A stretch of 64,000 nt of DNA from Viridibacterium sp047600765 (lineage in GTDB: Bacteria; Pseudomonadota; Gammaproteobacteria; Burkholderiales; Rhodocyclaceae). The stretch is from assembly GCA_047600765.1 (NCBI GenBank), contig JASGKF010000002.1:930001-994000 (forward strand), written 5' to 3'. Of this stretch, positions 12,041 through 21,507 are shown piece after piece (position 1 is the first letter of the stretch; each line of letters opens with the position of its first letter). Both the position numbers and the translations under genes were made by a program. The notes beneath the pieces are model-generated. The model searched no databases, was not told the origin of the DNA, and saw only the letters and a program-made list of their open reading frames with translations.

Positions 12041-13417
12041 TCAGCGCTCCGTCATGGCGCGTTCGTGCGCACGCAGGACGGGCTTGAGCAGGTAGCTGAG
12101 GATGGACTTCTTGCCGGTCAGGATGTCCACTTCGGCCACCATGCCGGGGATGATGGGCAGCTTCTCGTCGCCCAGCGTTGCCGAAGCGGTGCGCACGCGC
12201 ACGGTGTAGTAGGTGTTGCCTTTCTCGTCGGTGATGCTGTCGGCGCCGATGTGTTCCAGCGTGGCTTCGAGACCGCCATAGATCGAGAAATCGTAAGCGG
12301 TGAACTTCACCAGCGCAGCCTGGCCAGGGCGCAGAAAGGCGATGTCGCGCGGCGAGACGCGGGCTTCGAGTACCAGCGCGTCGTCGCTGGGCACGACCTC
12401 GATGATGTCCTTGCCGGGCTGTACGACGCCGCCCACCGTATTGACGAAGAGCTGTTTGACCGTGCCGTTGACGGGCGAGCGGATGTCCGATTGCTTGACG
12501 CGGTCGGCGAGGCCGACGCTGCCTTCGGACAGGCGCGACAGCTTGGCCATGGTGTCGGAAAGCTCGGTGCGCGCGAGGTTGCGGAAATTGATTTCGACTT
12601 CCTGAATCTTGCGTTGCGCCTCGCTGATGGCAGCCTGGATGCGCGGGATCTGCGCGTTGGCGGAATCGCGTTCGCCACGGTAACGCGTGACGTCGCGCTC
12701 CAAGCGCAGCAGCTCGACCTCAGAGACGGCGCCGGTGCGGATCAGTGGGCGTGTCTTGTCGAGCTCGGTCTGGGTCAGCTCCAGGCTTTGCGCCGAGGTG
12801 TCGCGACGGCCGCGCATTTCGATCAGCTCCTGCTGGCGTTGTTCGAGCTGCTGGCGTGCGATGCCGATGTTGGCTTCCAGCTCGCTGCGTTTGGCGTTGT
12901 AGAGGCTGCGCTCTTCTTCGACCGAAGCGGCGGCTTCGGATTGCACCTCGGGCGGGACTTCGAAGGGCTTGTTGTCAGCCAGCGCGCGCAACCGTGCGGC
13001 CTTGGTCTGCAAGGACAGGTAATCGGCGCGGTTCTCGTTGAGCGTGGAGATGAAGCGTGTCGGGTCGATCTTCAGCAAGAGCTGCCCGGTTTTCACCGAC
13101 TGACCTTCCTGCACGAGGATCTGCGAGACCATGCCACCATCGAGACTCTGGATGATCTGCAACTGACGCGAGGGGATGACCTTGCCATCACCACGCGTGA
13201 CTTCGTCCAGCTTGGCGAAGGCTGCCCACAGGATGACGACGCCGATGAAAGCGAGTGCGAACCACACCACGATGCGCGCACCGCGCGGCGTCTGGTTGCC
13301 CAGCGTCCACTCCGCGTCGGCGTCGAAATCGTCCTCGGCGTGGCGCGCCAGTGGTTCGTGGCGGTCGAGGGCTTCCTTGAGATGCAGCGTGAACCAGGCG
13401 AGAAGACCAGATTTCAT
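12041..13417 (-). CDS. Type I secretion membrane fusion protein, HlyD family (LapC-like)
   Basis: This 458-residue periplasmic adaptor should link the inner-membrane ABC transporter to a TolC-type outer membrane channel. A single membrane segment lies at about residues 48-68 (ARIVVWFALAFIGVVILW). It is followed by a lipoyl/barrel-sandwich half (RGDGKVIPSRQLQIIQSLDGG), long coiled-coil hairpins (about 130-290, rich in Glu, Arg and Gln), and the second barrel half with NGTVKQLFVNTVGGVVQPG. Length is normal for the family. Its start overlaps the ABC gene by 4 bp, so translation is likely coupled. No outer-membrane channel gene is visible in the window. Confidence 0.93.
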   Translation of the reverse strand: MKSGLLAWFTLHLKEALDRHEPLARHAEDDFDADAEWTLGNQTPRGARIVVWFALAFIGVVILWAAFAKLDEVTRGDGKVIPSRQLQIIQSLDGGMVSQILVQEGQSVKTGQLLLKIDPTRFISTLNENRADYLSLQTKAARLRALADNKPFEVPPEVQSEAAASVEEERSLYNAKRSELEANIGIARQQLEQRQQELIEMRGRRDTSAQSLELTQTELDKTRPLIRTGAVSEVELLRLERDVTRYRGERDSANAQIPRIQAAISEAQRKIQEVEINFRNLARTELSDTMAKLSRLSEGSVGLADRVKQSDIRSPVNGTVKQLFVNTVGGVVQPGKDIIEVVPSDDALVLEARVSPRDIAFLRPGQAALVKFTAYDFSIYGGLEATLEHIGADSITDEKGNTYYTVRVRTASATLGDEKLPIIPGMVAEVDILTGKKSILSYLLKPVLRAHERAMTER

Positions 13418-15600
13418 GCTGCCCTCCCGATGCGGCCGTGTTGCAGGGCTTCGACGACCTGGGCCTTGGGCCCGTCGGCCACGATGGCGCCGTTGTCGAT
13501 GACGATGATGCGGTCGACGAGATCGAGCAGGGACGTGCGGTGCGTGATCAGCAGCACGGTTTTGCGCGTGGCGTAGGCACGCAGTCGTTGCTTGAGTTGC
13601 TCTTCACTCTGGTGGTCCATGCTGGCGCTGGGTTCGTCGAGCAACAGGATGGAAGGGTCGTTGAGCAGGGCGCGGGCGATCGCGACAGCCTGCTTCTGGC
13701 CGCCCGAAAGTGATTCACCACGTTCGCCGATGAGCAGGTCGAAGCCTTGCGGATGAGCATTGACGAACTCGGACAGGCCGGCGAGTTCGGCCGCGGTGAT
13801 GATGGCGCTGTCGTCGGCGAAGGGCGCGCCCATGGCGATGTTCTCGCGCAGGGTGCCGTAGAACAGGGTCGAGTCCTGCGCGACGAAGCCGATGGCGCGG
13901 CGCAGCTCGGCCGGGTCGATCTGGCGTGTGTCGATGCCGTCGATGAGCACCGAGCCTTCGGTGGGCGGGTAGAGGCCCAGGATCAGTTTTTCGAGCGTGG
14001 TCTTGCCCGAGCCGACGCGGCCGATGACGCCGACCTTTTCGCCCGCCTTGATCTTGAAGCTGATCTTGCGCAGTGCTTTCTGTTCGCGGCCCGGGTAAGC
14101 GAAGCCGACGTCCTTGAACTCGATGTCGCCGTTGAAGTGCGCGCGGTGCACGAAGGGAGCGCCTTCAGGGCGCTCGATGGGCAGCTGCATCTGGTTTTCG
14201 AGCGAGGTCAGGCCCGTACGTGCGCCCTGGAATTGCATCATCAGGCCGGCAACTTGGCCGAAGGGCGAGATGGCGCGGCCCGACAGCATGCTGGCGGCGA
14301 TGATCGCGCCCATCGAGATCTTGCCCTCGGAGAGCAGGTAGACGCCCAGCATGATGGTGGTGATGTTGACCAGTTGCTGCACGGTGGAGGAGAAGTTGAC
14401 CGTGCCCGACGACAGCAATCGGGTCTGCGTGCTGACCTGGGCGATGAATTGCGTGGCGCGTTCCCAGCGACGCTGGAATTCGCCTTCGGCACCAAGGGTC
14501 TTGATGGTTTCGAGGCCGACCAGGCTTTCGATGAGGGTGGCGTTGCGTTGCGCACTGGCGCGGTAGGTGGTCTCGGTCAGGGCGTGCATGCGCGCCTGGG
14601 TGATCCACGCTGTACCGATGATGAGGACCATGCCGATGACGGTGGGGATCAGCATCCAGGGCGACAGCCACAGCAGCACGAACAGGAAGACCAGCACGAA
14701 GGGCAGGTCGATGAGGGCCGTGACGGTGGCCGAGGCGACGAAGTCGCGCACGCCTTCGAAGGACTTGAGGTTGGCCGAGAATGAGCCGACCGAGGCCGGG
14801 CGTGACGACATGCGCATGCCCAGCACGCGTTCCATGATGAGGGCGGAGAGGCTGACGTCGACGCGCTTGCTGGCGGTGTCGATGATCCAGGCGCGCACGG
14901 TACGCAGGGCCAGGTCGAAACCCAGCATCACGAGCGCGCCGATGGACAGCACCCACAGCGTGTCGAAGGCGTGGTTGGGCACCACGCGGTCATACACGTT
15001 CATGGAGTAGAGCGGGATGATGGTGGCGAAGATGTTGACCAGCAGGGCGGCCAGCAGGGCGTCGCGGTAGAGGCGCCAGTTGGCGAAGATGGCACTCCAG
15101 AACCAGTGTTTGCCGGCCGATGGGCGCACTTCGGGTGTGCGGTTGTCGAAGCGGAAGCGCGGGCGAACGACGGCCATGGTGCCGTTGTAGCGCTGCAGCA
15201 GTTCGCTGATCGGCAGTTCGACCAGTTCGTCGGGATTCTCGGGTTCGCGGATGACGCACAGGCCATTGCCGCGGCGCTCGACCAGCAGGCAGGCACCGCG
15301 GTCCTTGAGCAGCAGCACGACGGGCAATTGGCGTGCTTCGACGCGCAGCAGCTCGCGGCGCACCATGCGCGAGTTCAGGCCGGCGCGGTTGGCGGCGCGC
15401 GCGAACTGCGAGGGCGGCAGCAGGTGGTCGACGCGCGGCAGGCCGGCGGCGAGCGCTTCAGCCGTCCAGGGCTGGCCGAATTCGCGGGTCAGCATCACCA
15501 GGCATTCGATCAGCGGGTCGACGTGGGTCGCATGCGGATTGACCTGCCAGCCGGGGGCGCGGGAGCGGGTGGGATCGAACTTGCGAGCGGTTTCGGTCAT
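13414..15600 (-). CDS. Type I secretion ABC transporter with C39-like domain (LapB-like)
   Basis: This 728-residue exporter powers secretion of the adjacent adhesin. Residues about 20-145 form a C39-peptidase-like domain. The usual catalytic Cys motif is not there (the segment reads DPLIECLVMLTREFG), so it is probably a non-cleaving substrate-docking domain, as in LapB and HlyB. Six membrane segments follow (about 175-450). The C-terminal nucleotide-binding domain has Walker A GRVGSGKTTLEKL, the Q-loop segment VAQDSTLF, signature LSGGQKQAVAIARAL and Walker B ILLLDEPSASMD. It overlaps the HlyD-family gene by 4 bp and lies 21 bp after a small conserved gene, so these form one operon. Confidence 0.94.
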   Translation of the reverse strand: MTETARKFDPTRSRAPGWQVNPHATHVDPLIECLVMLTREFGQPWTAEALAAGLPRVDHLLPPSQFARAANRAGLNSRMVRRELLRVEARQLPVVLLLKDRGACLLVERRGNGLCVIREPENPDELVELPISELLQRYNGTMAVVRPRFRFDNRTPEVRPSAGKHWFWSAIFANWRLYRDALLAALLVNIFATIIPLYSMNVYDRVVPNHAFDTLWVLSIGALVMLGFDLALRTVRAWIIDTASKRVDVSLSALIMERVLGMRMSSRPASVGSFSANLKSFEGVRDFVASATVTALIDLPFVLVFLFVLLWLSPWMLIPTVIGMVLIIGTAWITQARMHALTETTYRASAQRNATLIESLVGLETIKTLGAEGEFQRRWERATQFIAQVSTQTRLLSSGTVNFSSTVQQLVNITTIMLGVYLLSEGKISMGAIIAASMLSGRAISPFGQVAGLMMQFQGARTGLTSLENQMQLPIERPEGAPFVHRAHFNGDIEFKDVGFAYPGREQKALRKISFKIKAGEKVGVIGRVGSGKTTLEKLILGLYPPTEGSVLIDGIDTRQIDPAELRRAIGFVAQDSTLFYGTLRENIAMGAPFADDSAIITAAELAGLSEFVNAHPQGFDLLIGERGESLSGGQKQAVAIARALLNDPSILLLDEPSASMDHQSEEQLKQRLRAYATRKTVLLITHRTSLLDLVDRIIVIDNGAIVADGPKAQVVEALQHGRIGRAA

Positions 15601-15621
15601 GGCTGGCGGATGGAGTCCTGG

Positions 15622-15936
15622 TCAGATGACGTCGCGGTCGCCCAGCAGGTCCAGCGCGCCGTTGAGGCGGCGGCGCATGTCCTTGCGGGCCAGCAGTTTG
15701 CGTTGGGCTTCGGGGGGCAGGTCGGTCAGGCGCAGCACGCCTTTTTCGATTAGCACGTCGATGAGGTCTTCCATGACGCGGATGAAGCTGGCGTCGAGGT
15801 CACTGAATTCGTCGGCCTGCGCAAAGAACTCCCGCAATTCGGGGTGGGTTCCGGGCAGGAATTCGTCGTTGCCCAGCTCGGGCGCTTCCAGCAGGGCGAC
15901 GATACGCCCCCCGGCATTTCTGCGTACATACGGCAT
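15622..15936 (-). CDS. Small conserved protein heading the type I secretion operon
   Basis: This is a 104-residue soluble protein, acidic in the middle (residues 20-60) and ending in a basic helical segment (RKLLARKDMRRRL). It starts MPYVRRNAGGRI. Similar proteins are often found in databases under the misleading name 'tryptophan synthase subunit beta like'; nothing here resembles TrpB. It is the first gene of the secretion operon, 21 bp before the ABC transporter. A role in adhesin secretion or its control is inferred from position. Function unknown. Confidence 0.8.
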   Translation of the reverse strand: MPYVRRNAGGRIVALLEAPELGNDEFLPGTHPELREFFAQADEFSDLDASFIRVMEDLIDVLIEKGVLRLTDLPPEAQRKLLARKDMRRRLNGALDLLGDRDVI

Positions 15937-16082
15937 GGCTGCTCGCTTTGCAAGGGACAGCGGAATTTAGCACTCGTGGAGGTGACTGGCGCCGGGCAGT
16001 TTGTCAGGCTCTGTTTCTGCTTCGACAGCCGTGAAGGGTGTCACGGTTCCCCGGAATGCAGGGCGACTGGGAGCTTAACGGC

Positions 16083-16120
16083 AGCCGCCCCGCCGGGCTT
16101 GAGGCCGGGCGGGGCGGGAG
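16083..16120 (-). terminator. GC-rich hairpin after the glycosyltransferase gene
   Basis: A stem of CCGCCCCGCC paired with GGCGGGGCGG lies about 40 bp past the stop codon of the minus-strand glycosyltransferase gene. It lacks a clear T run, so it may be a weak or Rho-assisted terminator. Confidence 0.4.
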
Positions 16121-16160
16121 CAGGGCTTGCGGGGGTGAAAACGCGATCGATCAGCCGGCT

Positions 16161-17780
16161 TTATTGGCAATCGACAATGTGGCTGAAGACATTGCGTCGT
16201 TCGCACTGGCTCTTGGTGAGGGGCTGGTGATTGGTCAGCGGCAGGAAGAACAGGTTGGTGCCGATGATGCACAGTGCCAGCACGATCGCCGAGCCCACGC
16301 GGATGCGGGTCGTGGCCTTGTGCAGGTTGCAGAGGTACTGCCAGCACAGCACGACCAGGATGTAGGTGATCAGCAGGCCGATGAAGTAGTGGTAGAGGTA
16401 CATCACGCGCTGGGTGCCGAGGTAGAGGTGGAGCACCATGAAGACGCCGTAGAGGCCCGTGAACAGCTCGATGAGGGTATACGTTTTCTGATCGCTGACC
16501 GGCAGCTTGTTGAGCCGGTGGTTCATGATCAGCATCAGCGAGTAGATGACGGCGGCGAGGCCCAGGAACCAGCTGAACTGGTTGCCGGCGAGCTGGACGT
16601 AGCGCGTGAAACCGTCGGCCGAATCCCAGCGGTAGTTGATGGTCTTGTCGTGCACCAGCCAGTGCAGGGGGTGCGAGCCGTTCTCGCCGGGCTTGCAGAC
16701 GTCCAGCTTGGGCACGCCAAGGTGGTCCTTGTCCATGAACTTGAAGTAGTCACGACCGATGCTGGCGACCAGGCCCGGGGTGACGGCGCCGCCTTGCGTG
16801 ACGTACTCCTTGTAGGTTGGCGACATGTTCTCCAGGTCTTGCTTGCCGGCGGAGCTGGCCGGGTCGGGCATCTTGGTGCCGATGGCCGTGTGCAGGCTGA
16901 AGACGACGCCGAAGACGACCAGGATGGCGAGGATGGTGCTGCCGGTCTTGGTGAGGAAGTCCAGCGGGCGCTCGGAGAACGGGGTGTCCTGCGTGAAGGC
17001 GTCCTTGAAGTACAGCACGGGGAACATGATCAGCAGCAGCGCCGCGTTGATCTTGACCATGATGGCGAGGCCGCAGAGCGCGCCGAGGCCGGCGTAGTCG
17101 GTCCAGCGCAAGGGGGCTTCACGCTTCCACAGGCGCACGAACTGCCATAGCGCGGCGATGCAGAAGAACATCTGGATGCTGTCGAGGTGCACGGCGCGGA
17201 AGTGCACGATGTACGCGTTCTCGAAGAGATAGAGCGTCGAGAACAGCAAGGCCAGCAGGCGGTTGCCGGTCAGCGTGAGCATCAGGCCGAAGAACAGCAG
17301 GCTGGCGGCGGCAGCGAACAGGCTGGGCATCAGGCGCATGCCGAAGTAGCTGAAGCCGGCCGGCACCTTGTCGCCGTTGATGTACTTGTCGACCAGCAGC
17401 TGCTGCTTGTCGATGTTGGCATTCGCGCCGCTCAGTTTTTCGCCCACGGCGATCAGCATCAGGCCCAGCGGCGGATGCGGCTCGAAGTGCGCGACGCCGT
17501 CGATGTAGCGCTGTGCCGACGTCATATGGTAGTTCTCGTCCCAGAACGGGTAGGGCGGCTGGTCTTCGCCGGCGACGAAGTTGAAGTAACCGAGGATGGC
17601 GACGAGGATGACGCACAGCAGGGTGCGCACAAAGGCGGGCAGGGCGGCGATGGTGTCCAGTGCGGGCTGCACGGGTTTCAGCCAGCTGGAGGTCCCGGAG
17701 GAAGAAGTGTCGGGTGCGGCGGCGGCCGGTGCGGTTGCAGGAGTGGTGCTGGCCGGAGGCGCTTTCCGGGGTTTTGCCAT
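16161..17780 (-). CDS. PMT-family (GT39-like) membrane glycosyltransferase
   Basis: This protein (539 residues from this start) resembles dolichyl/polyprenyl-phosphate-mannose protein mannosyltransferases. After a Pro/Ala/Ser-rich N-terminus and the first membrane segment (about 45-65) comes PFWDENYHMTSAQRYIDG, the luminal DE motif of the family, then HPPLGLMLIAVGE, close to the HPPLGK motif of PMTs. About ten further membrane segments follow, with a central hydrophilic loop (about 325-420). The start was set at 17780 because GAGGAA precedes that ATG by a few bases, whereas an upstream ATG at 17867 has none. It is a lone gene between the adhesin secretion operon and the pectinase island. The likely role is transfer of a sugar from a lipid carrier to an exported protein or glycan; the acceptor is not shown. 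Confidence 0.85.
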   Translation of the reverse strand: MAKPRKAPPASTTPATAPAAAAPDTSSSGTSSWLKPVQPALDTIAALPAFVRTLLCVILVAILGYFNFVAGEDQPPYPFWDENYHMTSAQRYIDGVAHFEPHPPLGLMLIAVGEKLSGANANIDKQQLLVDKYINGDKVPAGFSYFGMRLMPSLFAAAASLLFFGLMLTLTGNRLLALLFSTLYLFENAYIVHFRAVHLDSIQMFFCIAALWQFVRLWKREAPLRWTDYAGLGALCGLAIMVKINAALLLIMFPVLYFKDAFTQDTPFSERPLDFLTKTGSTILAILVVFGVVFSLHTAIGTKMPDPASSAGKQDLENMSPTYKEYVTQGGAVTPGLVASIGRDYFKFMDKDHLGVPKLDVCKPGENGSHPLHWLVHDKTINYRWDSADGFTRYVQLAGNQFSWFLGLAAVIYSLMLIMNHRLNKLPVSDQKTYTLIELFTGLYGVFMVLHLYLGTQRVMYLYHYFIGLLITYILVVLCWQYLCNLHKATTRIRVGSAIVLALCIIGTNLFFLPLTNHQPLTKSQCERRNVFSHIVDCQ

Positions 17781-18044
17781 GATTTCCTCGGGGTCTGGAG
17801 CAGGGAACTTGGTGAATCGGGATTCAAACGGTGCGCGAGTGTGCAAGCCGTGAGCGGGCGGTGTCAATGTGCGCTGGCGTCGGTGCTGATCCGACAGGCA
17901 ATCAGGCAGGCTCCGACGGTGGTCTGACAGATTTCTGGCTGCACTGCAGCACGATCTAATATCTCTGTCATGCGGCCGTTAATACGGTTGTCGCGCGTCC
18001 GCAGCAGACGGTCGCCGGTCTCTCAGCCCACAGGAAGTACAGCA

Positions 18045-19835
18045 ATGCCCCATTCGCCCAGCCCCAGCGGAAGTCCAGGCCTGGAGGCTCGTTTTTCGTT
18101 TGCCGACCTGCCGCGCGCGCTCTGGTACTTCCTTGCCGAAGAGCGCTGGACCTACGTCGGCTTCCTCTCCGTGCTGCTGGTCAGCCTGGCGTTTCCCCTG
18201 CTGCCGCCATTCATCATCGGGCTGATCGCCAACTTCCTCATCGATGCGGTCAAGGCGCCGATGGGCAGCGTCGAGATCACGCCTCTGTTGTGGATGGCCT
18301 GCGGGCTGGGTGTTGCCCATGCCGCCGTGGCGATGGTGCGCCTGTCGGCCAAGCGCATTCTTGGCCGCATCAGTCTCAATGCGCGCTACCGCGCCAAGGT
18401 CTGGGGTTTCGAGCGCCTGCTCGACTCGTCGCTGGCCTGGCACCAACAGGAGAACACGGGCAACAAGGCGCAGCGCATCTTGACCGGCGCGGAAGCCGTT
18501 CGCGAGTGGACTGGCGATGTGCTCAACAACTTCTTCCCGGCCGTGGTCACCTTCATCGGCTCACTGATCGCCTGCCTGTTCCTGCACCCGGCCTTCATCC
18601 TGTTCTTCGCCTACTACCTGGGCGTACTGGCGGCGACCGAGTACTACTTCGACAACCGCATTGCGCGCCTGTCGGACCGCATCAACAAGTCGATGGAGAA
18701 CGCCAGCGGCAGCTTCGTCGAGAGCGCTTCAAACATCCTCGCCGTCAAGGCCATGGGCGCGGCGGATGGCATGACGGGCAACATCGCGCGGCGTGAAGAG
18801 CTGGCACGCGAGCTGTCCTACGAGCGTCTGCGTTTGGGGAACTCCAAGTGGATGTGTTTCCAGATCCACAACGCGATCTGCTGGACCTTCTACCTGGTCG
18901 TCATCGGCTGGATGGTGATGCAGGGCAATCTGGCTGCCGGCTTCTTCCTGACCTATTCGGTGTACTTCGACAAGCTGCGTGATTCGTCGGTGGAGTTCAC
19001 CGATCGCTTCCAGCTGCTCATCGAGCGCAAGTCCAACCTCGCGCGCATGATGCCGATCTTCTGGCAGGACAACGCGCTGCAGAAGGGCGACAAGCCTTTC
19101 CCGGCCGACTGGCGCAGCATCGAGGTGAAGGAGGCGGTATTCCGCTACGGCGACCGGCCTGCCGTGGGCCCGCTCACCTTGTCAGTGGCGCGCGGCGAGA
19201 TCATCGGCATCGCGGGTCACTCCGGTTCCGGCAAGTCGACGCTGATCAAGCTGCTGCTGGGGCTTTATCACATCGAGCAGGGTGGCCTGCGTGTGGGCGA
19301 AGTGCCGGTCAGCGAGATCCGCCACGATGCGCTGACGGCCAACGTGGCCGTGGTGTTGCAGGAGACCGAGATGTTCAACTTCTCGCTCAAGGACAACATC
19401 ACGATGACGCGGGACATCTCGCCGGAACTGCTGCAGCGTGCCTGCGAGATTGCCTGTCTCGGTGACCTCATCGCGCGCCTGCCCGATGGCCTCGACACCA
19501 TCGTCGGCGAACGGGGCTACTCGCTGTCTGGCGGCGAGCGTCAGCGTGTCGGTATCGCGCGTGCCGTGTGCCGCAATGCGCCGGTCTTGCTGCTCGACGA
19601 GGCCACCTCGGCCCTCGATTCTTCAACCGAGCAGAAGGTCATGGAAGGCCTGATGGCCGAGTACGGCAACGGCCGCACCATGGTCATCGTCGCGCATCGC
19701 ATCAGTACCTTGCGCGAAGCCGACCGCATCTTCGTCTTCGAGAAAGGCCTGCTCGTCGAGCAGGGCGCCTTCCGCGAACTGGCGGACGATCCGAAGACCC
19801 ATTTCGGCGCGATGTACGCCATCCAGCAAGCTTGA
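18045..19835 (+). CDS. ABC exporter, fused membrane and ATPase domains (MsbA/multidrug type)
   Basis: This is a 596-residue half-transporter. Membrane segments lie in residues about 40-330, and the ATPase domain in about 350-590 has Walker A GHSGSGKSTLIKL, a Q loop at VVLQETEMFNF, signature LSGGERQRVGIARA, Walker B VLLLDEATSALD and a switch His in VAHRIST. The start at 18045 is preceded by AGGAAG at good distance; an upstream in-frame ATG at 17970 lacks such a site. The architecture is that of homodimeric lipid or drug exporters. The substrate cannot be told from sequence. It is divergent from the glycosyltransferase and 170 bp before the pectinase island, so export of a glycan or lipid-linked product is possible but unproven. 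Confidence 0.88.
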   Translation: MPHSPSPSGSPGLEARFSFADLPRALWYFLAEERWTYVGFLSVLLVSLAFPLLPPFIIGLIANFLIDAVKAPMGSVEITPLLWMACGLGVAHAAVAMVRLSAKRILGRISLNARYRAKVWGFERLLDSSLAWHQQENTGNKAQRILTGAEAVREWTGDVLNNFFPAVVTFIGSLIACLFLHPAFILFFAYYLGVLAATEYYFDNRIARLSDRINKSMENASGSFVESASNILAVKAMGAADGMTGNIARREELARELSYERLRLGNSKWMCFQIHNAICWTFYLVVIGWMVMQGNLAAGFFLTYSVYFDKLRDSSVEFTDRFQLLIERKSNLARMMPIFWQDNALQKGDKPFPADWRSIEVKEAVFRYGDRPAVGPLTLSVARGEIIGIAGHSGSGKSTLIKLLLGLYHIEQGGLRVGEVPVSEIRHDALTANVAVVLQETEMFNFSLKDNITMTRDISPELLQRACEIACLGDLIARLPDGLDTIVGERGYSLSGGERQRVGIARAVCRNAPVLLLDEATSALDSSTEQKVMEGLMAEYGNGRTMVIVAHRISTLREADRIFVFEKGLLVEQGAFRELADDPKTHFGAMYAIQQA

Positions 19836-19898
19836 AAGCAGCCTGAAACGCGCATTTGACGATTTTGTCGTTGTCTGCTGCGTTGCGTAGTGACGAAT

Positions 19899-19913
19899 GT
19901 TTGTTACCGGTCT
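19899..19913 (+). promoter_or_regulatory. 15-bp motif upstream of the first pectinesterase, matched exactly upstream of the third
   Basis: GTTTGTTACCGGTCT lies about 91 bp before the start codon of the first pectinesterase. Its exact reverse complement lies at 31002-31016, 67 bp before the third pectinesterase. The core ACCGGT is palindromic and the TGTTACC half resembles LacI-family operator halves. It probably binds a shared regulator. Confidence 0.6.
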
Positions 19914-20004
19914 ACTGTGCCGCGGGTGGTCAATGTGACCGCCAACATAAGCGAAGAAGTCAGCAGAGCTTCGCCGCATACAGATATCAGACAGGAGACA
20001 AGCA

Positions 20005-21450
20005 ATGTTCCGCATCAGCCTTGCAGGCGCTTTGGCGTTTGCCATGGTCGGTGGCGCTTTTGCCGCCACCGACTACCCGTCCGGTTACACCAAGTGCGTC
20101 CAGAACACCGGCGCGACCTGCAGCATGAGCGGTACGCGCTCGACGGCTCTCGGCAAGTCCGGCGAGTTTGTCTACGCCACCAAGACCGGCAGCTTCGTGT
20201 GCTCCAGCAGCAACTTCCCGAGCAACAGCTTCACCACCAGCGCCTGGTGTTCCTATGCCGGCACCACGACCAGCTCCAGCAGCAGCGTGGCCTCGTCCGT
20301 GGCCAGCAGTAGTGTTGCTTCGTCGAGCTCGTCCAAGGCTTCGTCGTCGTCGAGCAGCGTGGTGGTGTCGAGCTCTTCGTCGTCCAAGGCTTCCAGCTCG
20401 TCTTCGGTGACCACCAGCGCACCGGCTTCGACCTCCACGCGCCCGCAGCTGAGCGCTTCGGTTGCCGCCAACTACACGGTTGCCAAGTTCCTCGGCAGCT
20501 GGACGCCGGCTGCCATCAGCACGCCTTCGTCGCCGAACTACACCGTGGGCTCCAGCGCGACCTACAAGACCGTGCAGTCGGCCATCAACGCGGCGATCAA
20601 TGCTGGCGGCTCAACCCGCAAGTACATCCTCGTCAATGCCGGTACCTACAACGAGATGATCTTCGTGCCGTCCGGTACGCCGATCACCCTGTACGGTACG
20701 GGTGCAGCCAGCGCCGTGAAGATCCAGATCGCCACCAGCGCCCTGCAGAGCGGTAGCGCCTACAAGTCCATGGTGGGGACCAACTTCACCAGCGACGGCC
20801 AGTCCTGGGTCAGCAGCTGCGCCAGCAAGAGCGCCATCGGCACGACCTGCTCGGCAGCCTTCGTCATCAAGAACACGGGCTTCGAAGCGAAGAACCTGAC
20901 CATCACCAACAGCCGTGTCGAAAGCGGTTCGGGCACTGACCAGGCTGTCGCGGTCTACACCACGGCTGACCAGGTGCACTTCGACAACGTGCGCATGTAC
21001 GGCAACCAGGACACGCTGTGGATCGACGGTGCAGGCAAGCGCTTCTACTCCGAGAACTGCTACGTTGAAGGCGACGTGGACTTCATCTTCGGTGCCGGCA
21101 CGGGCGTGCTCGACAACTGCCAGGTCAATTACACCGCCGCTCGCGGCAAGAACGGCAGCACCATCGGTGCACCGAGCACGCAGTCGGGCAACTACGGCAT
21201 CCTGATCAATGGCGGCTCGATCACCGGCTCCAACGGTGCCAGCGGTGTGGCGTTCGCCCGCCAGTGGCCGCAAAGCAGCCTGTCCAGCCCGATCGGCAAG
21301 ATGATCATCCGTGGCGCCAACATCACGGTGAGCCTCGATACCTCGCGCCCCTGGCGTGACTGGAGCAGTTCGGAGCCGGTCAACTACGGTTCGAGCAGCT
21401 CGCCCAACCTGGGTGAATACCTGAACAGCGGATCGGGTGCTGCGAAGTAA
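20005..21450 (+). CDS. Secreted pectinesterase (CE8) with Cys-rich module and Ser linker, no. 1
   Basis: This 481-residue enzyme removes methyl esters from homogalacturonan outside the cell. Residues 1-21 are a signal peptide. Residues 22-85 form a small module with four Cys (31, 39, 66, 82). A Ser-rich linker follows (about 88-150), then the CE8 beta-helix domain (about 155-481). Catalytic residues fit the family: Gln335-Asp336 in GNQDTLW, Asp359 in GDVDFIFG and Arg419 in ARQWP. A strong AGGAGACA ribosome site precedes the start. It is the first gene of the plus-strand pectin island and has its own hairpin terminator, so it is probably a single-gene unit. The N-terminal module is a diverged version of that in the next genes, with the same Cys spacing in its second half. 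Confidence 0.93.
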   Translation: MFRISLAGALAFAMVGGAFAATDYPSGYTKCVQNTGATCSMSGTRSTALGKSGEFVYATKTGSFVCSSSNFPSNSFTTSAWCSYAGTTTSSSSSVASSVASSSVASSSSSKASSSSSSVVVSSSSSSKASSSSSVTTSAPASTSTRPQLSASVAANYTVAKFLGSWTPAAISTPSSPNYTVGSSATYKTVQSAINAAINAGGSTRKYILVNAGTYNEMIFVPSGTPITLYGTGAASAVKIQIATSALQSGSAYKSMVGTNFTSDGQSWVSSCASKSAIGTTCSAAFVIKNTGFEAKNLTITNSRVESGSGTDQAVAVYTTADQVHFDNVRMYGNQDTLWIDGAGKRFYSENCYVEGDVDFIFGAGTGVLDNCQVNYTAARGKNGSTIGAPSTQSGNYGILINGGSITGSNGASGVAFARQWPQSSLSSPIGKMIIRGANITVSLDTSRPWRDWSSSEPVNYGSSSSPNLGEYLNSGSGAAK

Positions 21451-21481
21451 CAAGCGCAGATCTGAAGCTTCGCAAAGGGAA

Positions 21482-21507
21482 GGCCGGCGTTTGACGCCGG
21501 CCTTTTT
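21482..21507 (+). terminator. Rho-independent terminator after pectinesterase 1
   Basis: GGCCGGCGT pairs with ACGCCGGCC across a three-base loop, followed by five T. It lies about 30 bp after the stop codon. Confidence 0.88.

Noticed and set aside
15622..15936. Tryptophan synthase beta subunit annotation for the small protein
   Set aside because: The protein is 104 residues long and has no PLP-binding Lys or glycine loop; the database name is a carried-over mistake.
20270..20440. Poly-Ser coding tracts in the pectinase genes as microsatellites or phase-variable tracts
   Set aside because: The Ser codons alternate between TCG, AGC, TCC and TCA-like forms, so there is no pure short repeat that would slip. 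They are linkers.
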